This document shows, one piece after another, positions 6,576-14,682 of a DNA stretch of 16,334 nucleotides (the stretch's first letter is position 1; every line of letters starts with the position of its first letter). Both the position numbers and the translations under genes were made by a program. Source of the stretch: an uncultured Mycoplasmatota bacterium. GTDB taxonomy: Bacteria; Bacillota_I; Bacilli_A; RF39; UBA660. The notes below the pieces were generated by a model, which saw only the letters and a program-made list of their open reading frames with translations, had not been told where the DNA came from and did not search any database. The stretch lies in the NCBI GenBank assembly GCA_948437815.1, contig CAOJKG010000013.1, positions 1 through 16,334 of the forward strand. The letters are read 5' to 3'.

Positions 6576-8435
6576 ATGAAAAAAATAGCAATTTTAGGAT
6601 TACATTTAAATTATGGTGGTGTTGAACAAACAATTATAAATCAGGCCAATATGCTAGCAAGCAATTATGAAGTTGAGTTAGCTATAACTTATAAGCTACT
6701 TGAAAAGCCAGCTTTTAATATAAATGAAAATGTTAAAATAATATATTTAACAGATAAAAAGCCAAATCGAGAAGATTTTAAAAAATATGTAAAAGAAAAA
6801 AAATTATTGAAGGCATTTAAAGAAGGTTTAAAAAGTTTAAATATATTACATCAAAAGAAAAAAACAATGAAAGAATATATTAAAAGCTGCAATGCAGACA
6901 TAATTATTTCTAGTCGAGTTGAAATTGCTGAAATATTAAGCAAAAATAAACCCAAAAATACAATTGCTATAACAGAAGAACATTGTCACCATAATAACAA
7001 TAAAAAATATATCCAAAGATTAAAAAAAGCTTGCAGAAAAATAGATTATATAGTAGCAGTTTCTAAAGAATTAAGAAACTTTTATCAAAAAGAGATTAAT
7101 AATATTAAGTCTATTTGGATTCCTAATTCTCTTAATTATTGGCCATCAACAAAGTCTAAATTAAATAATAAAAATTTAATATCAATAGGCCGTCTGTCTC
7201 CAGAAAAAGGTTATTTAGATTTAATAGATGTATTTAAAACTATATATAACAAAGATAAAGAATTTCATCTAGACATTATTGGTGATGGTATAGAATATGA
7301 GAAATTAAAAAAGAAAATTACCGATTTAGATTTAGAAAATGGAATTACATTATGGGGATTTAAAGATAGAGAATTTATAAACAAAAAACTAAAAGAATCA
7401 AGTTTATATTTAATGTGTTCCAAAGAAGAATCTTTTGGTATAGTACTTATTGAAGCTGGTTCATTTGGCATACCAGAAATAGCGTTTGATAGTGCTCAAG
7501 GCGCAAATGAAATAATTATAAATAACAAAACAGGTTATCTAATTCATGATAGAGATAAAGACAAAATGGCTAACAAAACAATTGAGTTAATTAATGATAA
7601 GAATAAGCTTAATGAATTTGGCAAAAACGCTAGGGATAAAGCCGAAGAATATACATTTGATAATATCAAAAATAAATGGCTAGAATTTGTAACTAATATA
7701 ATAGAAGAAAAAGAAAATAATTTATTTAAATATTTTGATAAAATGTATACAAAAGAAAGCAAGGAATTTTACAAAGTTGTTGCAAAAAATCTTCAAACAA
7801 AAGAAAGAATGTTTATTGTAACTGCCAATCCAGAAACTTTTACATATGGAACAAAAGAAAAGGAATTTAATAAGCTATTATTAGATAAGAATACAACTTT
7901 AATACCTGATGGTATAGGAATAGTAAAAGCAGCTCAAATCTTAAAATATGATGTTAAAGAAAGAATAACAGGAATAGATTTAGCAAGTGAACTTTTAAAA
8001 TTAGCAAATGAGAATAAATATAAAGTTGCTATTTTAGGAGCGACAGAAGAAGTAATTAATAAGCTAAAAAATGTGTTATGTGATGAGTATGCTAATATTA
8101 ATATAGTAAAAATAGAAAATGGTTATATAAAAAATAAAGATAATTTTTTTGAAGAAATATCAGAATTAGAACCAGATATTTGTCTAATTGCTCTAGGAAT
8201 ACCTAATCAAGAAAAGATAATATACAAACATCTTGATAAGTTTAAAAAAGGTGTATTTGTTGGAGTTGGAGGCTCTCTAGATGTTATAAGCGGAAGTAAA
8301 AAAAGGGCACCAAAAATATTCATAAAAACAAATACAGAATGGCTATATAGAATAGCAAAAGAACCAAAAAGATTAAAAAGATTCTATGATAATAATATAA
8401 AGTTTTTATTAAAAATAAAGAGAATAAAAAAATAA
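6576..8435 (+). CDS. Fused glycosyltransferase: GT4 domain plus TagA/WecG (GT26) domain
   Basis: One 619-residue frame joins two transferases. Residues 1 to about 370 are a GT-B fold GT4 enzyme: LNYGGVEQTI at the N-terminus, SIGRLSPEKGYLDLI opening the donor-binding half (about 204), and the EX7E pair E285/E293 in EESFGIVLIEA. Residues about 385-619 are a complete TagA/WecG/CpsF domain: TANPE (T416), PDGIGIVKAA (D445), ERITGIDL (R463), ALGIPNQEKI (Q545), VGVGGSLDVISG and the C-terminal EWLYRIAKEPKR tail. From memory, the catalytic set in Thermoanaerobacter TagA is T37, D65, R83 and Q167; the spacing here matches within a residue or so. TagA adds ManNAc from UDP-ManNAc to GlcNAc-PP-undecaprenol, so this domain would act right after TagO. 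The GT4 half may add the next sugar; that is inference. The start has TAAGGA 5 bases upstream, overlapping the previous stop. The UDP-ManNAc-producing epimerase follows directly. Confidence 0.88.
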   Translation: MKKIAILGLHLNYGGVEQTIINQANMLASNYEVELAITYKLLEKPAFNINENVKIIYLTDKKPNREDFKKYVKEKKLLKAFKEGLKSLNILHQKKKTMKEYIKSCNADIIISSRVEIAEILSKNKPKNTIAITEEHCHHNNNKKYIQRLKKACRKIDYIVAVSKELRNFYQKEINNIKSIWIPNSLNYWPSTKSKLNNKNLISIGRLSPEKGYLDLIDVFKTIYNKDKEFHLDIIGDGIEYEKLKKKITDLDLENGITLWGFKDREFINKKLKESSLYLMCSKEESFGIVLIEAGSFGIPEIAFDSAQGANEIIINNKTGYLIHDRDKDKMANKTIELINDKNKLNEFGKNARDKAEEYTFDNIKNKWLEFVTNIIEEKENNLFKYFDKMYTKESKEFYKVVAKNLQTKERMFIVTANPETFTYGTKEKEFNKLLLDKNTTLIPDGIGIVKAAQILKYDVKERITGIDLASELLKLANENKYKVAILGATEEVINKLKNVLCDEYANINIVKIENGYIKNKDNFFEEISELEPDICLIALGIPNQEKIIYKHLDKFKKGVFVGVGGSLDVISGSKKRAPKIFIKTNTEWLYRIAKEPKRLKRFYDNNIKFLLKIKRIKK

Positions 8436-8480
8436 TAATATAAAGGCTAAAAAATGAGCTAAAAAGAAAGGAAACAAAAA

Positions 8481-9602
8481 ATGATTAAAGTATTAAGTAT
8501 ATTTGGAACAAGACCAGAAGCAATAAAAATGGCACCATTAGTAAAGGAATTAGAAAGTAGAAATGAAATAGAAAGTGTAGTATGTGTTACAGCCCAACAC
8601 CGAGAAATGTTAGATCAAGTGTTAGATACTTTTAAAATTAAGCCAGATTATGATTTAAATATTATGAAGAAAGGTCAAACATTAGGCGAAGTTACAACAA
8701 GAGCATTAAACGGCTTGGAAAATGTAATTAAAGAATGTAAACCAGATATAGTATTAGTTCATGGTGATACAACAACTACATTTGCTGGAGCTCTAGCTGC
8801 GTTTTATAATCAAGTTGCAATAGGCCATGTGGAAGCTGGTTTAAGAACATATGACAAATACTCGCCATTTCCAGAAGAAATGAATCGACAAATGGTAGAT
8901 TGTATGACAGATATGTATTTTGCACCTACAGAACTTAGCAAGGAAAACTTATTAAAAGAAAATATTGTTGAAAGTAAAATATATGTAACAGGAAATACAG
9001 TTATTGACGCAATGAAAACGACCGTTACCAACAATTATAAGCATCCCGATTTAGAATGGATAAAAGATAATGAAAGAATGATCTTATTAACAGCACACAG
9101 AAGAGAAAACTTAGGAGATCCAATGCGCAACATATTTAAAAGCATTAAAAGAATAGTAGATGAATTTAATGATGTCAAAGTAATTTATCCTATTCATATG
9201 AATCCAAAAGTTAGAAATGTCGCAAATGAAATATTTCAAGATTGTGAACGAGTAAAATTAATTGAACCATTGGAGGTATTTGACTTTCATAATTTTCAAA
9301 ATAAAGCTTATCTTATATTAACAGATAGTGGCGGAATACAGGAAGAGGCCCCATCTTTAGGAAAGCCAGTGCTAGTTTTAAGAGATACTACTGAGAGACC
9401 AGAAGGAATTGAAGCTGGAACTTTAAAATTAGTAGGAACAAATGAAGAGATTATATATAAAGAGACAAAAAACTTATTAAAAGATAAAGAAGAATACAAT
9501 AAAATGAGTAAAGCATCTAATCCATATGGTGATGGAAATGCTAGTAAATATATAGTTGATGCTATAGTTGATAGATATAATAATCGGAGCGAAAAGAAAT
9601 GA
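8481..9602 (+). CDS. wecB: UDP-N-acetylglucosamine 2-epimerase, non-hydrolysing
   Basis: This cytosolic enzyme interconverts UDP-GlcNAc and UDP-ManNAc (WecB/MnaA) and supplies the donor for the TagA domain encoded just upstream. The 373 residues match the family length. Hallmarks are IFGTRPEAIKMAPLV at the N-terminus, HGDTTTTFAGALA with D96, HVEAGLRT with E118, PFPEEMNRQ with E132, TAHRREN with H206, and TDSGGIQEEAPSLGKPVL followed by RDTTERPEG near residues 280-310. These residues correspond by position to the catalytic Asp, Glu, Glu and His described for E. coli WecB. The start has AAAGGAAA at 8467-8474. The TGA stop overlaps the next ATG (ATGA), indicating coupling. It has visibly more G and C than wzx or wzy, as expected for a conserved enzyme. 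In Gram-positive nomenclature it would be mnaA. Confidence 0.96.
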   Translation: MIKVLSIFGTRPEAIKMAPLVKELESRNEIESVVCVTAQHREMLDQVLDTFKIKPDYDLNIMKKGQTLGEVTTRALNGLENVIKECKPDIVLVHGDTTTTFAGALAAFYNQVAIGHVEAGLRTYDKYSPFPEEMNRQMVDCMTDMYFAPTELSKENLLKENIVESKIYVTGNTVIDAMKTTVTNNYKHPDLEWIKDNERMILLTAHRRENLGDPMRNIFKSIKRIVDEFNDVKVIYPIHMNPKVRNVANEIFQDCERVKLIEPLEVFDFHNFQNKAYLILTDSGGIQEEAPSLGKPVLVLRDTTERPEGIEAGTLKLVGTNEEIIYKETKNLLKDKEEYNKMSKASNPYGDGNASKYIVDAIVDRYNNRSEKK

Positions 9603-11353
9603 GCAAAAAAGATTTAAAAGTAAATTTAATAAAAGTATTTACAGCTTTAACAGCATATATTAGCATTTTATATTATAATGGAGCAATAGAATCTTATAGA
9701 GCAAGTGACTTTTTTAATATGTTACTAATTATTCCTATTTTCTTATTATATTTTAAAAATAATAAAGTAGATAAAAGAACAAATAAATATTCTAAAATTT
9801 TAGGAATAACGAGCGGTGTATTATTTAGCTTTAATTTTATTGTCAAAAACATTATATATATAAATGAGGCTAGCCTTATTACTATGCATAATGCAATGTA
9901 TTTTATATTATTATTTACAGGATTCTCCTCTCTTTTTTATAGATTGTTTTTAATTGTTTTACCGATAATCAAAAGGATAGATATCAGTAATAATGAAAAC
10001 GTAAATTTAAAAAAACAATTTATTATATATTTAGTGATTATTTTAATTTGCTGGTTACCATATTTTTTATACAGCTTTCCTGGAGTACTTACAGTAGACT
10101 CATATACGCAAATAAATCAGATAGAACAAAATGTATTTTCAAATTGGCACCCAGCATGTCATACATTTTTAATAAAAATATTTTATTCTTTAGGAAAATT
10201 TATATTTGGAAGTTCTAATGCAGGAATAGCGATTTATACAATATTTCAAATGATATTTTTAGCAGGATGTTTTTCACTACTATCAACTTATATTTTAAAA
10301 TTAAAGTATCCAAAATGGATTAGTTATATAGCCGTTGCTTATTTTGCCGTATCACCTTTACATGCTACTTTTAGCGTAACTATGTGGAAGGATATTATAT
10401 ATGGAGGATTAAGTATAATATTAATATTAGTTATCTTAAAATTAATAAATTCTTCAAATAAAAAAAGAACATGGTTATTGCTAGGAGTAATTTCTTTATT
10501 GTTTTCACTGTCAAGAAACAATGGTATATACATAATATTTTTTTTATTTCCTTTTATGGCAATATATTTTAAAAAAAATATCAAATATGCAATTACGACT
10601 TTTACAATAGTTATTGCTCTATTCTTTATAATAACTGGACCAATATATAATAATTTAAGAATAAGTAAAACTCCAATTACAGAAGCTTTATCAATACCTT
10701 TAAATCAAATGGCTAGAGTAATGTATAAAAACGGAAATATAAATAATAAAGAAAAAAGCTATGTGAGCAAATTGATGCAAGTAGACTTAATAAGCAACAA
10801 ATATTCTGGAATATCAGCTGATCCAATAAAATCAATAACTAATTATAACATAATTGAAGAAAATAAAATAGAATTTATAAAAAATTGGGCTAGTATTTTA
10901 ATGAAAAATCCTATTATATATGTAGAGTCTTTTTTAGTCCAGACATCTGGGTTCTGGAATGAAAGTGTTTATGATATCCCAATATTTAGTCCAAAAGAAT
11001 ATGAACCAATAAGCAGCAAATATAATATCAAAAATATTAATTTAATGCCAAAAAGTTTTAACGTATTTTTTGGTTCACTTAATGTTTTTAAAACACCATT
11101 ACTTCAACTATTTTATAGTAGTGGATTAATGTTTTATTTTCTGATAATAAGCTTTATAGTTTTATTATATAGAAAAAATTATAAATATTGGATTATATAT
11201 ATTCCGTTGTTTGGTGTATGGCTAACAATTATGATAGCAACTCCAGTTTATGCAAGTGCAAGATACGTTTATCCACTATTTACATGTTTACCATTATTAT
11301 TAGTCATACCACTAATAAACGAAAAAAATAAAAGAAAAGAGAAGTTTATATGA
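9599..11353 (+). CDS. Large polytopic membrane protein, DUF6020-like (possible GT-C fold)
   Basis: This 584-residue protein has roughly 11-13 hydrophobic segments and no known catalytic assignment. I believe it belongs to DUF6020, judging by YSFPGVLTVDSYTQ (about residue 159), NWHPACHTFLIKI (about 182) and FSVTMWKDIIYGG (about 262). An Asp-containing loop after the early helices and ASARYVYPLF near the C-terminus recall GT-C glycosyltransferases, which use polyprenyl-phosphate sugars or modify lipid-linked glycans outside the membrane. That functional idea is inference. The gene overlaps the epimerase stop by 4 bases (ATGA) and the acyltransferase start by 4 bases, so it is inside the operon and probably acts on the same glycan. 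It could instead be an alternative polymerase or a sugar-modifying enzyme. Confidence 0.7.
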   Translation: MSKKDLKVNLIKVFTALTAYISILYYNGAIESYRASDFFNMLLIIPIFLLYFKNNKVDKRTNKYSKILGITSGVLFSFNFIVKNIIYINEASLITMHNAMYFILLFTGFSSLFYRLFLIVLPIIKRIDISNNENVNLKKQFIIYLVIILICWLPYFLYSFPGVLTVDSYTQINQIEQNVFSNWHPACHTFLIKIFYSLGKFIFGSSNAGIAIYTIFQMIFLAGCFSLLSTYILKLKYPKWISYIAVAYFAVSPLHATFSVTMWKDIIYGGLSIILILVILKLINSSNKKRTWLLLGVISLLFSLSRNNGIYIIFFLFPFMAIYFKKNIKYAITTFTIVIALFFIITGPIYNNLRISKTPITEALSIPLNQMARVMYKNGNINNKEKSYVSKLMQVDLISNKYSGISADPIKSITNYNIIEENKIEFIKNWASILMKNPIIYVESFLVQTSGFWNESVYDIPIFSPKEYEPISSKYNIKNINLMPKSFNVFFGSLNVFKTPLLQLFYSSGLMFYFLIISFIVLLYRKNYKYWIIYIPLFGVWLTIMIATPVYASARYVYPLFTCLPLLLVIPLINEKNKRKEKFI

Positions 11354-12357
11354 AAAGCGAAAAAAAGAGATATATATGGTTAGATATACTAAAAATAATT
11401 GCATGTTTTTGTGTAATTATAAATCATGCAGGAGGTTACATATTTGAATATTCGGGACACAATAAATGTACAGTATTATTTTATTCATTTTTCTTTTCAA
11501 TATGTAAAATAGGAGTTCCTATATTTTTGATGACAACAGGATACTTATTAATTAAAAAGGACTATAAATATAAAGATGTTTGCAAAAGTATAATAAGAAT
11601 TTTAATTCCATTATTGGTATTATCTTTTGTAACTTATTATATACAAGGAGCAAACTTAAAAAAATTTATATTTGATTTTTTAGAATCTCCTATTATAATC
11701 CCTTATTGGTATTTATATATGATGATAGGAGTATATCTTTTAATACCATTAATTAGTAAAATGATAAAAAAATTTGAATTATATGACTACAAATATTTAA
11801 TTATTGTTTGCTTAATTATACCCGGTTTTATACCGATAATAGAAAAAATTATGAACATAACAATTAGCAAATATTTTACTTTAGGATTATTATCTACGAC
11901 AATATCTTATATAGTTGCTGGTGTATATTTAGGGAAAGTAAGTTTAAATAAAAAAAATAAAAATATTGCTATATTCAGTTTTATAATTTCTATTATAGTT
12001 TATATTATGTCACTATATATTCCTTTTATAATAAGTGGGAAATTTTCTATAACATTCGATTCATGGAATAATATTATCGCAATTTTAACATCTTTATCTT
12101 TATTTTATTTAATAAGGTACTATTTTGAAGACAAAAACAAAAGTAAAATTATTCCCAAAATATCAAAATTGACATTTGGGATATATTTATTTCATTATAT
12201 ATTAATATACAAAATTTACAATATAAGTATAATGCAAAGTGTATTTAAATTTAATCCATATTTTAGTGTAATTTTACTAGAAATCTTATGTTTTATTATT
12301 AGTGGAATTATTACATACATATTACAAAAAGTTCCAATAATAAAAAGATTTTTATAG
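11350..12357 (+). CDS. Membrane acyltransferase, acyltransferase 3 family (probable O-acetyltransferase)
   Basis: This protein probably transfers acetyl (or another acyl) groups to the polysaccharide outside the membrane. The 335 residues form about 10 helices, the normal size of Acyl_transf_3 proteins without an extra extracellular domain. The N-terminal helix shows the family pattern WLDILKIIACFCVIINHAGG with the conserved His H26, followed by CKIGVPIFLMTTGYLLIKK, and a C-terminal LTFGIYLFHYIL segment is also typical. It overlaps the preceding gene by ATGA, has only a weak ribosome site (AAGAGAAG) and is therefore probably coupled. It ends the + strand block before a bidirectional terminator. 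The acyl group and target sugar are unknown. WecH/OatA-type enzymes are the nearest functional models. Confidence 0.88.
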   Translation: MKSEKKRYIWLDILKIIACFCVIINHAGGYIFEYSGHNKCTVLFYSFFFSICKIGVPIFLMTTGYLLIKKDYKYKDVCKSIIRILIPLLVLSFVTYYIQGANLKKFIFDFLESPIIIPYWYLYMMIGVYLLIPLISKMIKKFELYDYKYLIIVCLIIPGFIPIIEKIMNITISKYFTLGLLSTTISYIVAGVYLGKVSLNKKNKNIAIFSFIISIIVYIMSLYIPFIISGKFSITFDSWNNIIAILTSLSLFYLIRYYFEDKNKSKIIPKISKLTFGIYLFHYILIYKIYNISIMQSVFKFNPYFSVILLEILCFIISGIITYILQKVPIIKRFL

Positions 12358-12426
12358 TATTAACTATTATAATTAATTACAGAGATTAAACGAAAATATA
12401 AAATATAAAAATGACTAAAAATAAAA

Positions 12427-12454
12427 TCCCTAGTTTAGCGCTAGAGACTTTTTT
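12427..12454. terminator. Bidirectional terminator between convergent genes
   Basis: TCCCTAG (12427-12433) pairs with CTAGAGA (12441-12447) with one mismatch around a 7-base loop. On the + strand a T run (12449-12454) follows; on the - strand the hairpin is followed by ATTTTATTTTT. It serves the acyltransferase end and, less strongly, the GT-C end. Confidence 0.65.
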
Positions 12455-14564
12455 ATACCCAAAATTCAAATATTTTTCTAAAATAGAAGAACAAATTAGA
12501 TTTCATAAATACATCATCATTAAGAACTAATAATAGATTAAATATTAGACCAAATATAAAGCAAGCAAATAATATTTTAGTTAAGAATCTCTTTTTATTA
12601 TCATCCAATTTAGTAAATAGATGGAATATAACTATCGCTGTTGCAAAATACATTAGAAATCCAAAATCACATATATAACGAGGAAGTATTCCTGCCATTT
12701 CTGTATCTGCTATAATAATAATTAAGCTAAATATAACAGAGAGTAATCCAAGTTTATATAATGTTTTATTTTCAAGTTTATTTTTAAATTTAAATATAAG
12801 TAATCCAAATATAGTAAGGAGATTAACGAATATAAAGCCACCAGTCATAGATTCATAAATTGTAGTTCCAAGATAATTAGTACTAACTCCAAATCTAGAT
12901 AGAAAAGGAAACTTTAAAATAAATTGGAAAGGAACTAAAATATAATAATATATGCCAAGAGGAATTCTACCAAGAATAAAGCCTCTCTTAGTCATATCAT
13001 TAGTAGTTAAATTATAATTAGCGCCAAAATCAAATGGTGAGGCAAACCTTATATAGTTATACCACATTAAAAGTAGAGCAATAACTATATAAGGCATAGC
13101 GAAGGCTATAGTTTTTTTATAAGACTTAAAACTTAATAATTCTCGTTTTTTAACATCTTCCCAAAATAGAGGAATAGCAAAAAAACTAGTTAATAAAAGT
13201 TGAGGTCGTGAGGCAGCAACACAAGCCATACATAAACTTCCTAAGAATAAATATTTAGAATTCAAATCATTTTCTTTTGCTTTTAACCACCAAAATAAGC
13301 CATAGATACTAAACATAACAGCCATTATAATAGGTAGGGAATAGTGGTCTGGTCTACCAATAATATATAATATACCACAAGCATTAACAAATAATAAAGT
13401 AAAAGCAAGATATACCCCAAGACTAACTTTTGGATAATACTTTTTACATAAATGATATAATAATAAGAATACTCCAATTACTGTAGCTATCATAGTAATA
13501 TTAATACAGACAGCAGTATTTATATGATTACCAGTAATTGCATAAAATGGCAGATAATAAAGAATAACAGGAGCTACCCCAAAATAAACATAATATTTAT
13601 TATTATAGAAAGCTACATCCCAAATATAATCTTCATCTGATTCTTTAAAAGCCTCTTCACGAACTCTTTTGTCATAAGGATTTTTAAGATTTTTCAAAAT
13701 ATCGCTAGGCTCTTCATTTAGATATGGGTGCCCTTCCATAAATGCTTCAGTTAAAAGTTGATATTGCATTCTTTGTTTATCTTGTGATTCCTTAAATTGT
13801 TCTTGGGTAAAATAAGTATTAAGCTGACCAACACCTAACATAAATAGAAGTTGTAGTGTTAGAGCGAGACCAATTTTTCTTTTTACATCTTTAGAGAATA
13901 AAGAAGTATTATAAATAGAAGATTTAGGTCTAAAAATATAAACAATTAGTAATAAAGAAAATATTAAAAGTGGTCTAACAAGAGAGATAGTAAAAGGAAC
14001 TACAACATTAAATTTAATATCTTTAACAATAAAAGTATCCTCTTCTTCAGGAGTATTTACATAAATTCTAATCCAACTTGTGTTACCAGAGGCATGATAT
14101 CGAAGTATTTCACCCGAATTATTTTTACGAGCATTAAACACTCTTTCTTGAGGATAAATAGGAAGACGAGAAGAAGCATCGGTAAATCCAAGTGTCGCAT
14201 AAATTACTTCTGAAGTCTCTTCACTATTAACAATTTCAAAATTAATATAAATATTTTCTAAATGTCCCCAAAAGTTATCTATTTGCACATAATTAAGTTC
14301 ACTATCTACAACTTTAAGACTACCATCAGGCATCTTTTCTATACCTTTACCAATAACAAGGTTATCGGTATTAGCATTTATATCTTTAAAAAATAAAGAT
14401 TCATAAAATCTAAAATTAAACAAAGTAAGTTCTAAGATTATTAATATACTAAGAGAGATAAAACCAAATTCAAAAAAATTTTTATAAGTTTCGCTTTTTT
14501 TATAACTTATCCCAAATAGAATTAATATAAATAATAAAATTAAAATAAAAATAAGTAATTTCAT
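12453..14564 (-). CDS. GT-C type polytopic membrane glycosyltransferase (predicted)
   Basis: The protein has 703 residues from the chosen start. Two N-terminal helices (about 1-55) are followed by a polar, beta-rich stretch (about 56-190) that is probably extracytoplasmic, then about 10 more helices. After the fourth helix comes a loop with QLLTEAFMEGHPYLNEEPSD, NPYDKRVREEA and IWDVAFYNNKYYVYFGVAPV. I know this pattern from gut Firmicute membrane proteins thought to be GT-C enzymes that take sugar from polyprenyl phosphate outside the cell. Acidic residues in that loop are the likely catalytic ones. The start: AAAGGTGAT (14569-14577) best fits the ATG at 14562-14564; the GTG at 14571-14573 lies inside this ribosome site, and an ATG at 14568-14570 also overlaps it. 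The gene is divergent from a DPM1/CsbB-like GT2 gene, the expected maker of the lipid-sugar donor. Function is inference from topology, motif and neighbour. Confidence 0.65.
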   Translation of the reverse strand: MKLLIFILILLFILILFGISYKKSETYKNFFEFGFISLSILIILELTLFNFRFYESLFFKDINANTDNLVIGKGIEKMPDGSLKVVDSELNYVQIDNFWGHLENIYINFEIVNSEETSEVIYATLGFTDASSRLPIYPQERVFNARKNNSGEILRYHASGNTSWIRIYVNTPEEEDTFIVKDIKFNVVVPFTISLVRPLLIFSLLLIVYIFRPKSSIYNTSLFSKDVKRKIGLALTLQLLFMLGVGQLNTYFTQEQFKESQDKQRMQYQLLTEAFMEGHPYLNEEPSDILKNLKNPYDKRVREEAFKESDEDYIWDVAFYNNKYYVYFGVAPVILYYLPFYAITGNHINTAVCINITMIATVIGVFLLLYHLCKKYYPKVSLGVYLAFTLLFVNACGILYIIGRPDHYSLPIIMAVMFSIYGLFWWLKAKENDLNSKYLFLGSLCMACVAASRPQLLLTSFFAIPLFWEDVKKRELLSFKSYKKTIAFAMPYIVIALLLMWYNYIRFASPFDFGANYNLTTNDMTKRGFILGRIPLGIYYYILVPFQFILKFPFLSRFGVSTNYLGTTIYESMTGGFIFVNLLTIFGLLIFKFKNKLENKTLYKLGLLSVIFSLIIIIADTEMAGILPRYICDFGFLMYFATAIVIFHLFTKLDDNKKRFLTKILFACFIFGLIFNLLLVLNDDVFMKSNLFFYFRKIFEFWV

Positions 14565-14589
14565 TCCCATCACCTTTATTAATTATAAC

Positions 14590-14617
14590 ATAATAAGCTA
14601 TACATAACAAATGACAA
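14590..14617 (-). promoter_or_regulatory. Promoter of the GT-C gene (reverse strand)
   Basis: Reading the - strand, TTGTCA (14617-14612), 16 bases, then TATTAT (14595-14590). The start would be near 14583 with a leader of about 19 nt. A second pair, TTGTTA (14610-14605), 17 bases and TATAAT (14587-14582), is a closer -10 match but would start transcription inside the ribosome site, so it is less likely to drive normal initiation. Confidence 0.5.
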
Positions 14618-14631
14618 ATAAGTAATATTTA

Positions 14632-14660
14632 TTTACATGACACTATATTTATGCTAAAAT
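14632..14660 (+). promoter_or_regulatory. Promoter of the GT2 gene
   Basis: TTTACA (14632-14637), 17 bases, then TAAAAT (14655-14660) with an extended TG at 14652-14653. A start near 14667 gives a leader of about 16 nt that includes AAGGAGGT (14671-14678) before the ATG. It lies within about 20 bases of the opposing promoter. Confidence 0.65.
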
Positions 14661-14682
14661 CTATGTAAGAAAGGAGGTAAAT

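Noticed and set aside
8436..8480. GCTAAAAA repeated twice between the GT4-TagA and epimerase genes as a possible terminator
   Set aside because: GGCT and AGCT can form only a three-base stem, and the following tract is A-rich rather than T-rich, so it would not terminate the + strand message.
10339..10584. Open frame of 81 codons on the - strand inside the DUF6020-like gene
   Set aside because: It lies fully inside a well-supported membrane-protein gene, has no ribosome site and shows no family features. The same applies to the reverse frames at 92-277, 7265-7471, 7544-7762, 8810-9034 and 9308-9499.
14571..14573. GTG start for the GT-C gene
   Set aside because: The GTG is part of the AAAGGTGAT ribosome site. 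The ATG at 14562-14564 is correctly spaced from that site and begins directly with a signal-like hydrophobic helix.
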